Source: a virus. From it: 50,593 nucleotides of DNA. A program made the translations under genes and the position numbers. Shown one piece after another: positions 1 to 8,700 of the stretch. The first letter of the stretch is position 1. Every line of letters starts with the position of its first letter. The DNA lies in IMG/VR virus record IMGVR_UViG_3300005841_000930, positions 1 to 50,593 of that record. One strand, written 5' to 3'. The notes beneath the pieces were generated by a model, which made no database searches, had not been told where the DNA came from, and saw only the letters and a list, made by a program, of their open reading frames with translations.

Positions 1-1095
1 TTACTCAGGCTTTTTGTCTTCCCCTTTATCCTTTTTAGGTGGTGGTACTTTTATAACGGCCCCCAAAATATCATTGAATGATGCATCTTCTATGTTTTTA
101 GGTGACTCCTGTTTTTTTTCATCTTCCGATAATTCTGCTTTCGTAACTCCAAAGTCATCATCAAACATTGATTGCTGGCCAGGATGTTGAACACCGGATT
201 TTGTGCCTCGCTTTACAGGAGGAGCTTCGAGTAGTTCTTTATAAAACTTCCTATTAAATAGTATATTAAACTCGTCCCATGTGGTAGATGCGTTCATTAA
301 AGTTATAACAGCTATTAGCTGCTTTTCTAAATGCGGCTCTCCAATATCTAAAGTAAGGCTTTGGTGTAATCTGGCAGTCTTGTTTCCGGCGGCACTTCGT
401 GGAGTATTCTGTTCAAGTTTTTTCAACACTCCTTTTGGCAATAAGTTATAGACATACTTTTTTGTCCAAGTGCCGATGGCTCCTGGCCTATTTTTTATCC
501 CTATGCCCGAAACAGTGAAATTCCATTTATTAAGTCGAAATATTTCTTTATAATATTCGTCAGGAAATCTCTTTTGCCAAGGTAACAATTCTGGGGATAT
601 GTATGCTTTTAATATTTGCTGCAATTCATCTTTCTCTCTGGTATACTGATACCCTGTAGCCTCATCCACCAAAGCTATTATACCTACCCTTGCAAACCCC
701 ATTAATAAAATATCGCACTGCTCTGATATTATTTTTTGTCTTTCAGTAGTTAATTTTCCAGCCTTTCGTGCTTTTAACATTATTTCGCAGAAATCAGCTA
801 AGGTAGTAGCTTGATACCCGCTAATTTTTTGATTCCCTTTATATGCAATCAATGGCTTGAAATCTTCCAGCATTTTTTCATTGTCAATCAATGACTTAAA
901 CCATTTACTATTGGTAAATTCGGCCATTCTACTTCCAGTTGTTTGTTCGGCACTTTTGCTACTACTATCAAGTAATTTAACAGCATCCTGCATGCCTCTG
1001 CCTGAAACTATTCTGGTTCCGTCCTCAAGAACATAACAAGGGATAATGAACCCATTAAGGTTTAATTCCCCCTCGTATTTAATTTCGTTTTTCAT
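1..1095 (-). CDS. P63C-domain protein
   Basis: Probably a cytoplasmic protein of 364 aa. A P63C-type domain is recognised around residues 160-260 from the run PELLPWQKRFPDEYYKEI followed by RLNKWNF. The family is widespread in phages and mobile DNA and has no assigned reaction. The last 60 residues are rich in Lys, Asp and Glu and look disordered. Its ATG overlaps the transposase stop as ATGA, so the two are probably translated together, which suggests a passenger gene of the IS element. The stop codon is the first base of the window, so nothing downstream is visible. The family call is good; the function is unknown. Confidence 0.8.
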   Translation of the reverse strand: MKNEIKYEGELNLNGFIIPCYVLEDGTRIVSGRGMQDAVKLLDSSSKSAEQTTGSRMAEFTNSKWFKSLIDNEKMLEDFKPLIAYKGNQKISGYQATTLADFCEIMLKARKAGKLTTERQKIISEQCDILLMGFARVGIIALVDEATGYQYTREKDELQQILKAYISPELLPWQKRFPDEYYKEIFRLNKWNFTVSGIGIKNRPGAIGTWTKKYVYNLLPKGVLKKLEQNTPRSAAGNKTARLHQSLTLDIGEPHLEKQLIAVITLMNASTTWDEFNILFNRKFYKELLEAPPVKRGTKSGVQHPGQQSMFDDDFGVTKAELSEDEKKQESPKNIEDASFNDILGAVIKVPPPKKDKGEDKKPE

Positions 1096-2009
1096 TTTGT
1101 TAAGGATTTATAAGTTAACCTTTTGCCGGTTAAAGCAGAAAGGGCGAAATCAAATCTTTGCTGTGTACCGAATTTACGTGTATTAAACCGGTAAACAAAC
1201 TCATCAACGTAGGATTGCAAATGGTCTTTGCTTACCCAATGATAAATACCATCAACGCCACGTTTTAAATGACTCCAAAAGTTTTCTATACCGTTAGTAT
1301 GGGCTTTTTCATTCACATACTCTTTAGCACCATGATTAACCTTATGGTGTATATAAAGATCTTTCAAGTCATTGTAGGCTGAATATTCGTCGGTCATTAC
1401 AGTAGCATCATTAGAAACAGTTTCATTTATTACCGGCAAAATAACCTCTTTATGCCTGCTTTCAACAACTTGCGCAATAACGTTACCATCCCTTTCAAGC
1501 ATGCCTAATACAACCTGTTTGTCATGCATAGTATTACCCTGTTCGTTTTTTGTCTTCTTGCTGGCGTGCTTGTTCTTTGCCTTACCGCCCACAAATGTTT
1601 CATCAATTTCAACAGTATTAACCAGTTCCTTTTGAAAGTTAGGGTGGTCAAAAGCATACCGCAGACGATGCAGCATAAACCAGGCGCTCTTTTGTGTAAC
1701 AGATATGTCCTTAGCTAATTGATGGCTGCTAATGCCCTTTTTATGGCTTGAAAATACATACAATGCCAAAAACCACTTCAGAAGTGGTATCTTAGTATTG
1801 TCAAAAATAGTATTGGTGCGAACGTTGAAGTATTTACCAGTATTTTTGCACTTGTATTTATTTCCAGCGCATTTATAAATCTTTGAAGTGGCATCAAATG
1901 GTGAAACCGGGTTGCCGTTCCATTGTAATTGCTCAAGATGGTTTATACAGCTTTGCTCATCAGGAAAGGCCTTAAGCAGATCGAAAACACTTTTAAATTC
2001 GGCAACCAT
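1092..2009 (-). CDS. IS1595-family transposase
   Basis: DDE transposase of 305 aa, the usual length for IS1595-type enzymes, which cut and rejoin the ends of their own element. The N-terminal zinc ribbon is degenerate (KCAGNKYKCKNTGKYF, about residues 46-61). The catalytic core has VEIDETFVGG near residue 135, VMTDEYSAY near 205 and GIENFWSHLKRG near 240. No frameshift or internal stop is seen, so it may be active. It lies upstream of, and overlaps by ATGA, the P63C gene. IS1595 elements are known to carry passenger genes. The orientation is the same as the phage late genes, but a plus-strand prohibitin-like remnant lies directly to its right, consistent with insertion there. Confidence 0.9.
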   Translation of the reverse strand: MVAEFKSVFDLLKAFPDEQSCINHLEQLQWNGNPVSPFDATSKIYKCAGNKYKCKNTGKYFNVRTNTIFDNTKIPLLKWFLALYVFSSHKKGISSHQLAKDISVTQKSAWFMLHRLRYAFDHPNFQKELVNTVEIDETFVGGKAKNKHASKKTKNEQGNTMHDKQVVLGMLERDGNVIAQVVESRHKEVILPVINETVSNDATVMTDEYSAYNDLKDLYIHHKVNHGAKEYVNEKAHTNGIENFWSHLKRGVDGIYHWVSKDHLQSYVDEFVYRFNTRKFGTQQRFDFALSALTGKRLTYKSLTK

Positions 2010-2074
2010 AACTTTTAATTATGGTGTAAAGATATGCTCAAAAATATTTCATTCCAAGTTTATTTGGTGTAAAC

Positions 2075-2434
2075 TTGTATATTATTGCCAAATTAGCTCC
2101 TTTCTTTTTGGTTAGCACATTTACTACCCGGCTGGAACCAGACGAGAAATTAAAGGCTGTAATAAGCTCTAAAGCACAAGCATTGCAGGAAGCGGTACAG
2201 CTGGAGAACGAACAGCGTAAAATTAAGGTGCAGGCGGAGAATGATATTATTTCAGCAAAAAGGGATAGTAGCGTATTGGTTATAGGTGCGCAGGCCGATG
2301 CGCGGGCTATACACGAAAAGCAAGTATCTTTAACTCCGGAATATATTGAATTTATAAAAGCCCAAAAGTGGGATGGGAAATACCCTACCACGATGGCCGG
2401 CGGCAGTAGTTTATTAATGCAATTACCTAAATAG
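2075..2434 (+). pseudogene. SPFH/prohibitin-like protein, C-terminal remnant
   Basis: The 119 readable residues match the C-terminal half of SPFH/prohibitin (Band 7) proteins. There is an alanine- and glutamate-rich helix (SSKAQALQEAVQLENEQRK, then KVQAENDIISAKRD) followed by the diagnostic end SLTPEYIEFIKAQKWDGKYP and a Gly-Ser-rich tail. The N-terminal membrane anchor and the SPFH core are missing. The only possible start is a TTG at 2075, and the frame runs back to a stop at 2027 beside the IS element. Intact relatives form membrane-associated ring assemblies. I read it as a gene cut by the IS; the 5' part would lie left of the window. A real short gene cannot be excluded. Confidence 0.65.
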
Positions 2435-2458
2435 TTTGTTTTTGTTTGGGTGAATAAG

Positions 2459-2489
2459 GGCTGCACCGTAATGGTGCGGCCTTTTTTTT
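2459..2489 (+). terminator. Rho-independent terminator of the SPFH gene
   Basis: GGCTGCACC and GGTGCGGCC form a 9-bp stem with one G-U pair around the loop GTAAT, followed by eight T (2482-2489). It lies 25 bases after the SPFH remnant stop. Confidence 0.9.
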
Positions 2490-2502
2490 GTGATATAAAC
2501 GC

Positions 2503-2530
2503 AAAAAGCGCACACTATTGCGTACGCTTT
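2503..2530 (-). terminator. Rho-independent terminator of the late operon
   Basis: On the minus strand AAAGCGTACGC and GTGTGCGCTTT pair over 11 positions (two G-U) around the loop AATA, and the stem runs into a T-tract. It follows the last minus-strand gene (stop at 2562) and faces the plus-strand terminator at 2459-2489. Confidence 0.8.
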
Positions 2531-2561
2531 CGTAACTGTAATTGCCACGTGGGCAGTCAAT

Positions 2562-2867
2562 TTACTTCAAACTCTTAATCCACGTCTTAACCAACTGCCA
2601 GGCGGCAAGCAGTATACTATCCCCAAACCTGCCTACAATAACGCTGGCACCGTTTTTAAGCCAATCATGGGCGTTATAATGATCTAACAGGTTCCATACA
2701 AGCCACGCGCTCGCTAATGCAACGGTGGTATGTGAAATAACCTCCCACATCGAAAGCTTTCTTTGTTTATGCATGACACTTAGTTTAGCTACAAGCCCCA
2801 ATGTAACCCCGGCTAAATATATGCCGAATTTTATAAAGAAGCCCTGTGTTTCCTGGCTGCTATCCAT
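2562..2867 (-). CDS. Putative phage holin / membrane protein
   Basis: A 101-aa protein from the ATG at 2867; a longer frame begins at 2924 but overlaps the upstream gene more deeply. Hydrophobic stretches at about 10-30 (FGIYLAGVTLGLVAKL) and 45-65 (TTVALASAWLVWNLL) plus an amphipathic end rich in Lys and Trp fit a phage holin, which would permeabilise the inner membrane for lysis. It is the last gene of the late operon, 32 bases before the terminator. It overlaps the 3' end of the gene at 2831-3181 by 37 bases. Size, topology and place support a holin; no family signature is certain. Confidence 0.55.
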   Translation of the reverse strand: MDSSQETQGFFIKFGIYLAGVTLGLVAKLSVMHKQRKLSMWEVISHTTVALASAWLVWNLLDHYNAHDWLKNGASVIVGRFGDSILLAAWQLVKTWIKSLK

Positions 2868-3181
2868 TTTTGTGCGATTAATGGGTATATGATTGCTATG
2901 ATGCAAAAGATTATTTCGTTCCATCCTATTTCATGGGGATTAAAGAACAATAAATCTACAGCATCATTTATTGCGAATATAAGCCAAGCCCTTAAAAGAA
3001 AATTATAAGTTTTTGTTGGCTTCATAGGCGGGTATTTCATAAGATAGAAAGTGAGCATGTATTGCAATGTTTCCATCTTATAAAAAAAATAGGTGCAGTA
3101 CTTTTCGGCATAGGGCCAAACGTTGTACTGCACCAAGTTAAGTGCCAGCAATGTAATTAATATTGCTGTTCTTTTTCTCAT
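2831..3181 (-). CDS. Three-helix membrane protein
   Basis: 116 aa, with hydrophobic segments near residues 6-20 (ILITLLALNLVQ), 62-82 (FLLRAWLIFAINDAVDLLFF) and 88-105 (IIFCIIAIIYPLIA). I do not recognise a family. Its ATG overlaps the stop of the upstream gene as ATGA. Position between other small membrane proteins at the end of the late operon suggests a lysis or envelope role, but this is inference only. Confidence 0.6.
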   Translation of the reverse strand: MRKRTAILITLLALNLVQYNVWPYAEKYCTYFFYKMETLQYMLTFYLMKYPPMKPTKTYNFLLRAWLIFAINDAVDLLFFNPHEIGWNEIIFCIIAIIYPLIAQKWIAARKHRASL

Positions 3182-3366
3182 CCGTGACCTCCTGGACCAG
3201 GTCCGCCTGGTATGCCGCCGGGGCCTCCCGTAGGCGGTGGGTCTGTATCCTGTGTTGTAGCTGTTCCCCCCTTACCCGCTACAATAGCCTTAACCACTAC
3301 CAGCAACGCATCTGCTTCGTGCGGCGGTAGTTCGTCAATCAGTTCATGTAATTTTTGCTTACTCAT
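3178..3366 (-). CDS. Small protein with Gly-Pro-rich tail
   Basis: 62 aa. The first half is a soluble amphipathic helix (KLHELIDELPPHEADALL); the second half is almost only Gly, Pro and Thr (GGPGGIPGGPGPGGHG). No family is recognised. It is coupled by ATGA to the membrane protein downstream. Confidence 0.55.
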   Translation of the reverse strand: MSKQKLHELIDELPPHEADALLVVVKAIVAGKGGTATTQDTDPPPTGGPGGIPGGPGPGGHG

Positions 3367-3478
3367 GGTTTTATTTTGATGTTAAAGAATGTGATGTTAG
3401 GGAGTCCGCAAAGTTTCGGGCTCCTATTTTGACCTGCCCTAAGTATTTCTGAGGTCAGCTTTTACACCCAATGCCTCA

Positions 3479-3553
3479 CTACCAGCCATACAGTATCGCC
3501 AGCACCACAAACAATATCATCCGCTTACGCCAGTATGGGTTTACATTCCTCAT
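3479..3553 (-). CDS. 24-aa membrane microprotein
   Basis: A basic start (MRNVNPYWRKR) followed by one hydrophobic segment (MILFVVLAILYGW) and a stop. Its ATG overlaps the stop of the preceding gene as ATGA, the same coupling used by neighbouring genes. Too short to assign; the coupling and the membrane segment are the only support. The rest of 3367-3478 has no other frame I can support; it can form a GGAGCCCG/CGGACTCC hairpin on the minus strand. Confidence 0.4.
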   Translation of the reverse strand: MRNVNPYWRKRMILFVVLAILYGW

Positions 3554-3807
3554 TTTGTCTCCGTTACTGTACTATCCGTTGCGGTGGTTGTAGTGGTCTT
3601 TTTACTGGCAGGGTTGCCGCCGGTATAGTAACCAATACAGCCGGCCAGGATGGTACCCAGGAAAAAGCCCTGCGCGGTATCTGCAAAGCGCAGGTTCTCT
3701 TTTGGCAGTGGGATGAATGTTATTGCCCATATATAAGCGAATACCACAAACATTGCCCCGGCTATCAGCCAGAACACTTTTACTTCGAGGTGGTTTTTTT
3801 CTTCCAT
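3550..3807 (-). CDS. Two-helix membrane protein, holin-like
   Basis: 85 aa with a charged N-terminus, hydrophobic segments at about 11-30 (FWLIAGAMFVVFAYIWAI) and 47-63 (FFLGTILAGCIGYYTGG) and a Thr-rich, hydrophilic tail. This is the layout of class II holins. It lies 2 bases after the secreted-protein gene at 3810-4175 and in a stretch of four small membrane proteins. No specific family is recognised. Confidence 0.55.
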   Translation of the reverse strand: MEEKNHLEVKVFWLIAGAMFVVFAYIWAITFIPLPKENLRFADTAQGFFLGTILAGCIGYYTGGNPASKKTTTTTATDSTVTETK

Positions 3808-3809
3808 AA

Positions 3810-4175
3810 TTATTTAGTTTTGATAATGTAAGGAACGCCTAACGTTGTGGTATCAATCCTTAAAATAGGTAACGATGGGTTTACATCATCCTCTACCAAT
3901 TGCACACTTCTTATTATTTTATAAACCTTATCACCTATTTTGATAAAGTTAACCGTTGTCGGAACGCATAAAGTATCCTCACTCCGTTTTTGTGGCGTGT
4001 AAGTATGGAACCTGCCTATACTATCAACGGTAATAAATGACCCAAAATACCAGTCTGAAGATGTGTCCGAATAGGTACTAAACAGGGCTGGCATTTGCAC
4101 TTGCATTGGCTTCGTTTGCGCCTTAGTACATACTGTTATTATCATTAACAGTATTAGCAGTAAAAATAGTTTCAT
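3810..4175 (-). CDS. Secreted/periplasmic protein, unknown
   Basis: 121 aa from the ATG at 4175, chosen because it gives a clean Sec signal peptide (MKLFLLLILLMIITVCTKAQ) with likely cleavage before or after the Gln, a common Bacteroidetes pattern. The longer frame to 4217 would bury it. The mature part contains beta-type sequence (SDWYFGSFITVDSIGRF, GDKVYKIIRSVQLV). No family is recognised. It is one of three signal-peptide proteins in the distal late operon. Confidence 0.6.
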   Translation of the reverse strand: MKLFLLLILLMIITVCTKAQTKPMQVQMPALFSTYSDTSSDWYFGSFITVDSIGRFHTYTPQKRSEDTLCVPTTVNFIKIGDKVYKIIRSVQLVEDDVNPSLPILRIDTTTLGVPYIIKTK

Positions 4176-4286
4176 ATAATGTTTTTGGTTATGATGCGTA
4201 TTGCAGATAATTTTCATACATTAGCTTTCGATTCTCATAAAGATATTGGATTAGTTGAAGCCTGTTGTTTTTACAATGGGCTTTTT

Positions 4287-4685
4287 TTATATAGGCTGCC
4301 TGTAAGTATCAAGCTGCAACAATTCCTTGTCCTTGTAAAACTCATCTTGATACGACTGCGGGTATAGTTTAAAATCAATCTGCATTCGAATAAATTTCAT
4401 AGCCTGCAAAGATTTATGGCTTATATCATCAGCCCAGTTCCAATTACTATCATCCCAAAGACCATTATTATACCTTAATCCCCACTGCTTAATATCATCG
4501 CATTGGTACCTTAATTTAAATTCATCATCAGGGATAATAACAAATACGTCTACATCTCGCGGGGCATCTTTGACTAACTGGCTACCACCCAAGTATACAG
4601 GGTGCCCATAAAATCCACGTATAAGATTTGCCCACCGCTCAAGTAGGTTTGTTTGCAAACACGGTATATCTTTTCGATCTTTCAT
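4287..4685 (-). CDS. Nucleotidyltransferase-fold protein
   Basis: 132 aa. The core GHPVYLGGSQLVKDAPRDVD (about residues 28-47) is the nucleotidyltransferase signature: a GGS turn, then paired Asp residues in RDVDVFVI, with a third acidic position in MQIDFKLY near residue 108. These enzymes transfer NMP or AMP groups to proteins, RNA or small molecules; the substrate here is unknown. The start at 4685 avoids the upstream frame, whose stop is at 4696. No antitoxin-like partner is seen next to it. The 111 bases between it and the secreted gene contain no gene I can support. Confidence 0.65.
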   Translation of the reverse strand: MKDRKDIPCLQTNLLERWANLIRGFYGHPVYLGGSQLVKDAPRDVDVFVIIPDDEFKLRYQCDDIKQWGLRYNNGLWDDSNWNWADDISHKSLQAMKFIRMQIDFKLYPQSYQDEFYKDKELLQLDTYRQPI

Positions 4686-4695
4686 GCTATACTTT

Positions 4696-4968
4696 TTATT
4701 TCCTGAACCACTCATCAATACTTTTTTCAAACTCATCAAGCCGCTGCGCAAAGGTCGTTTCCCGGTTAACGCTATCCTGGAACAACATAAACAGCTTTTC
4801 CATAATATCGTTGGTTTGCTCCCTTAGCGCCTTAACCTCACCCATCCAAAATTTTTCGCGCCGGTCGAGGTAACGGACACCAAACCACAATACCGATACC
4901 AGTGCAAGCACTAAGATAATAACAATCGCCGGTAACCCCAAAAACCATGATGTAAGTTTGTCCTGCAT
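4696..4968 (-). CDS. Membrane-anchored coiled-coil protein, spanin-like
   Basis: 90 aa: one N-terminal transmembrane helix (LPAIVIILVLALVSVLWFGV, residues 12-31) followed by a charged, probably coiled-coil domain (REKFWMGEVKALREQTNDIM). This N-in, periplasmic-helix layout resembles an inner-membrane spanin or Rz-like lysis protein, but no outer-membrane partner is evident unless one of the secreted neighbours serves. It is 2 bases after the gene at 4971-5684. Confidence 0.5.
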   Translation of the reverse strand: MQDKLTSWFLGLPAIVIILVLALVSVLWFGVRYLDRREKFWMGEVKALREQTNDIMEKLFMLFQDSVNRETTFAQRLDEFEKSIDEWFRK

Positions 4969-4970
4969 AG

Positions 4971-5684
4971 TTATTGGCCTACTAAGTGAATGTGTGCTGT
5001 AACGTTTGATAAACTACTCGGCAACTGCAAACCAACTACCAGCAATCCTAATATACTTATTGTCTGGCTATTACTAAAAACAGTGTTAAATGTTACCGAT
5101 GTTGATGTAAACGTTTTTCCTGAAACAATAGGCATGCTGGTAACGGTATTGGTATTATTAAACACCTGTATTTGCACATTCATACTGGCCGTGTTCGTAA
5201 ACCCGAACCGGCTTATATCTACACTGTACCCGTTACCCGTTGTTGGAGTAACAACCGTATCGGCTATTATAATAGGCTTTGCAGGGTTATAGCCAGGTAT
5301 GTATAGTTTTGCCTTAACGTACGGCTGCAGCATGCTTGCTGTGTCCGTGTATTTCATTGCCAGCAATGACCGTATATAGGGTGTTAACATAGCCGCCGTA
5401 TCGCTATAGCGCATACCAAGCATAGCGCGCAAATATGGTAACAGCATCGCCGTAGTATCAAACTTTCGTAAATATGGGTTAAGCATGTTACTGGTATCGC
5501 TGGTTTTAACGTAGTTCAACATAGCCGTTACCAGGCTGTTAATCCTGTTGCTTAGGTTAACACTGTCCGCGTACCTCATGCGCTGGTTAATACTGTCCAT
5601 TATTTGCGGGTTGCGGTCATACAGGGATTGCGACGAGGCGCCCAAAGATGCTGTTAATAAGAGTAAGGTTAAAATCTTTTTCAT
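4971..5684 (-). CDS. Secreted repeat protein, tail-appendage-like
   Basis: 237 aa with a signal peptide (MKKILTLLLLTASLGASSQ). Residues about 60-130 hold four copies of a roughly 20-residue repeat with core DTxxMLxPYxR: DTSNMLNPYLRKF, DTTAMLLPYLRAM, DTAAMLTPYIRSL, DTASMLQPYVKAK. The C-terminal 100 residues are beta-rich and resemble in style the end of the large fibre protein encoded just upstream. Such repeats suggest a trimeric shaft. It lies 22 bases after that fibre gene, so a host-binding or fibre-associated job is likely, but the signal peptide is unexpected for a virion protein. Confidence 0.55.
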   Translation of the reverse strand: MKKILTLLLLTASLGASSQSLYDRNPQIMDSINQRMRYADSVNLSNRINSLVTAMLNYVKTSDTSNMLNPYLRKFDTTAMLLPYLRAMLGMRYSDTAAMLTPYIRSLLAMKYTDTASMLQPYVKAKLYIPGYNPAKPIIIADTVVTPTTGNGYSVDISRFGFTNTASMNVQIQVFNNTNTVTSMPIVSGKTFTSTSVTFNTVFSNSQTISILGLLVVGLQLPSSLSNVTAHIHLVGQ

Positions 5685-5706
5685 GTGTAGTTCAGTTGCG
5701 TTGGTT

Positions 5707-8700
5707 TTACGGTGTCTTTATAATCTTCGCCCCGGCGTTAAATGTTATACTTCCTGTACTGGTTGTTAAAGATGTAGCCACGGTTATAGTAGTAGAAGCT
5801 TTAACCCTTAACTGCCCCATAACCGCGTAATTGCTCTTACCAGTAGCACTTAGCCCCGCACTTGTAGCACCCATCGGAAAGAACACCGCCGTCCTGCTCA
5901 CGTTATCCTCTCCCGTATACGTAACCTGTAACTGTATAACATCTAAGCTTACCGCTGTTACAGTTACATACCCACTTACCTCAAAGCTGCTATCTGCGGC
6001 ACCAGTTGTATAGGTTACCACGTTGCCTGCCGTTGTTTGGCCTGTCAGGTTCCCCGTTGCCACAACCTTAGGCACGCTTAGTTGCTCCACTGTTAAGTCA
6101 CTCGGCGTACCACCCGCAACGCTCCCCTTAACCGTATTAGCTGCCATTGTTGCCAGGTTGGCGTTGGTTATGGCTGCGCTGCCGCTAAGGTTAGTATTGG
6201 TAAGACCGGTAATAGTGTTGCTGCCGGCGGCTATTGTTTTGTTGGTGAGGGTTTGTGATTCATCCAAATTCGCAACCGTTCTATTAGCTCCATTCCAAAA
6301 AATTAAATTTGTACCATTAACTGATATATCCCCTGTTCTTTGGCCACTTGTAGGCAAGTTTCCTGCGGGTATACTTAAGGATGGGTACGCTGTTGTAGCG
6401 CCAGCGAACAGCATAGTACCGTTGCGGGACTCGATTGTTATCGGGTGGCTTATTGTGACATTCGTGCCTGCGGTAACTGGGTTTACGGATAGATTGGGAT
6501 AATCGGTTACCACGACACCTGTATTAGAAGCGGCGTAAGTTTCTGATGCAATAGAAGACATTCGCAATATTGCGGTTGTACCGGTTGCGGTAACTGTATC
6601 GGTGTAGGTGCCTCCTAATGCCTGGTATACCGCCCCCGCTGTCGTAGGTGTACCACCGCGCGCCGACCCTGTTGCAATGCTAACTTTGCCAACGGCATCA
6701 ACTACTAAAAAGTTTCCTATAGCACCAGTATACCGGTTATTACTCATTGTTATGCCTGCGGGTGGTGTTCCATTAGCGTTTGTATTACTACCCGCAACTA
6801 CTGTTATAGCAGCCCCCTGCACATACGTACCAGTGGGGTTTTGCGCCTCAAACGAAATTGTACCTATAGAGTTGCCTGTGCTTATCTGCCCACCCGAAGC
6901 GCTTGCCCTGCGTAACCGGTGTATAGAGGCATCGGATAATGTTGCTGACCATGTTTCCTGTGTCCAACCAGTGCTAACGTTTGTACCGCTTACATTGCGC
7001 CCTAAAAGCGCACCCGTTTGCGGGGATAGTATAAGCCCAGGGCTTGAAAGCGAACTATCATATATGTATAACTGGCCGCCGGATATACGCTTTAAAGTAG
7101 TATACTGGTAAGGTGTAGGGCCGAACGCGCTGTATATCCTTTGTCCGGGTGTATCAAGTATGGGTATAGTGTAATTATTTTGTTCCCACTTCGATACCCC
7201 TTTAGCTACCTCCGTAGCACCTTCCAGCCCCGCTTGTTTATACCCTATGGCGCTGTAATGCACATCCCCGTTAAGGTAGCCGGGCATGTTTGGATAGTTC
7301 ACTGCATTCCAAAAAACTATCTTACATAGGCTGTCTGTTTGTGCATAGTTCTGTTGTTGCTGCCTAACCACGGCCTGCGTGGTATTATCGTTTATTCCTA
7401 TGCGAACGCCTATCCTCCATATATAAAAAGGCAGGTAAGGAGTGCCGTAATAATTATGGTACCGCTGCACCATAGCCGCGAGGGCATTGTAGTATGTCTG
7501 CGCGGTGATAACCCCCTGCCCTATTTTAAGCGCGTCCTGTTCGCCCTGGTCCCATAATATACCGCCTAATTGCACATCGTACCCCATTGCTGTAAGCTTT
7601 GCTATGGCACTATCAATCAGCCGTATACTACGGGCGTACAACGCACCTGAAGTGTCCCAGTTACCGCTAACGCCGTCATCAGCCTGCCAAGCCTGCGCGC
7701 TACCGCTAACCGCTGTCTGAACAAAGCAGATTGTGCGGCCTGTAATCTGGTTTAGCGTAACCGCAAATTGCGGCCACATAGCGTAAATAGTGTTTTGTGT
7801 TAACGGCACTACTGTATCGCCTGCCTGTTGGTACACCCACCCGATACCGGGCTTAGGTACCGGCATACTGTCCGGTGATGCATACGATTGCCCGTAAGCA
7901 TTGCTTTGTCCCGCTGGCACGTATAGCCATATAGTCTTTTTTACAGCAAGCCCTTTAACAAAGCTGGCTCCGGGGTCGAGATAAAGGCCATAAATCAATG
8001 GGCTGCCCAGTGCTGCGTTGGGGTAGGTTATAGTGTTGTTAAACTGAGATGTACCGTTAACGGTAAGTTTATACCCGGTACGTGTGGGGTTGGGGCCTAT
8101 AACACTATTTCCATCCGCGTTATAAACGGTAAAGGCGGCATTGGATGCACTATCGCCAATAATAACTGCGCCCGATGGATTGCAATGGCATGTATCTGTA
8201 TTATAAAGTATTGTGTCAGCTCTTATCTTCCCGCTAAAATAGCTATTGGCACTATTTACTACCGTGCTACCCCCGTCTACTTGCAACGCTATATTGCTCA
8301 CCCCGGTCTGCGCGCCAAAGCTGATACCGCCGGTATTCACACGTAGCCCTATAGCTGTTTTATTATCGACTAAAAAAGTACCACTGGGTGTAATGTTAAC
8401 AGCGGTAGCATTGTTACTCAAATCCAGCACCGGGGCAAATGTTTTATTCTGTGCGGTTATGGTTTGCGTGGTGGTTCTTGTAACGTAATCACCAGCGGCT
8501 ATATGGCCAAGGCTATCCGCGTTATCAACGGTACCTGTAGTGTCATTATCAAGCTGCTTCCAGCCCCCCGACAAATACATCCATAAATGGTCACCATCAT
8601 TGTAGATGTTGCCGTTTGTTTGGGTAAAAGACGGCGGCGTACTACTCACCCCAATGTTTAGCGGTACCTCATTAACAGACCCACCGGGAAAAGAAACAAT

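Larger units (their letters stand above)
1..2060 (-). mobile_element. IS1595-type element, right part, with P63C passenger
   Basis: Inferred from the transposase, its coupled P63C gene and the broken SPFH gene that begins within about 65 bases of the transposase start. The left end is outside the window, so terminal inverted repeats and target duplication cannot be checked. The right boundary is approximate; the motif GGTGTAAA occurs twice between 2023 and 2073 and may belong to the element end. Confidence 0.4.

Noticed and set aside
5270-5480. Nucleotide direct repeats suggesting an array
   Set aside because: They encode the DTxxMLxPY protein repeats of the secreted protein and show codon drift.
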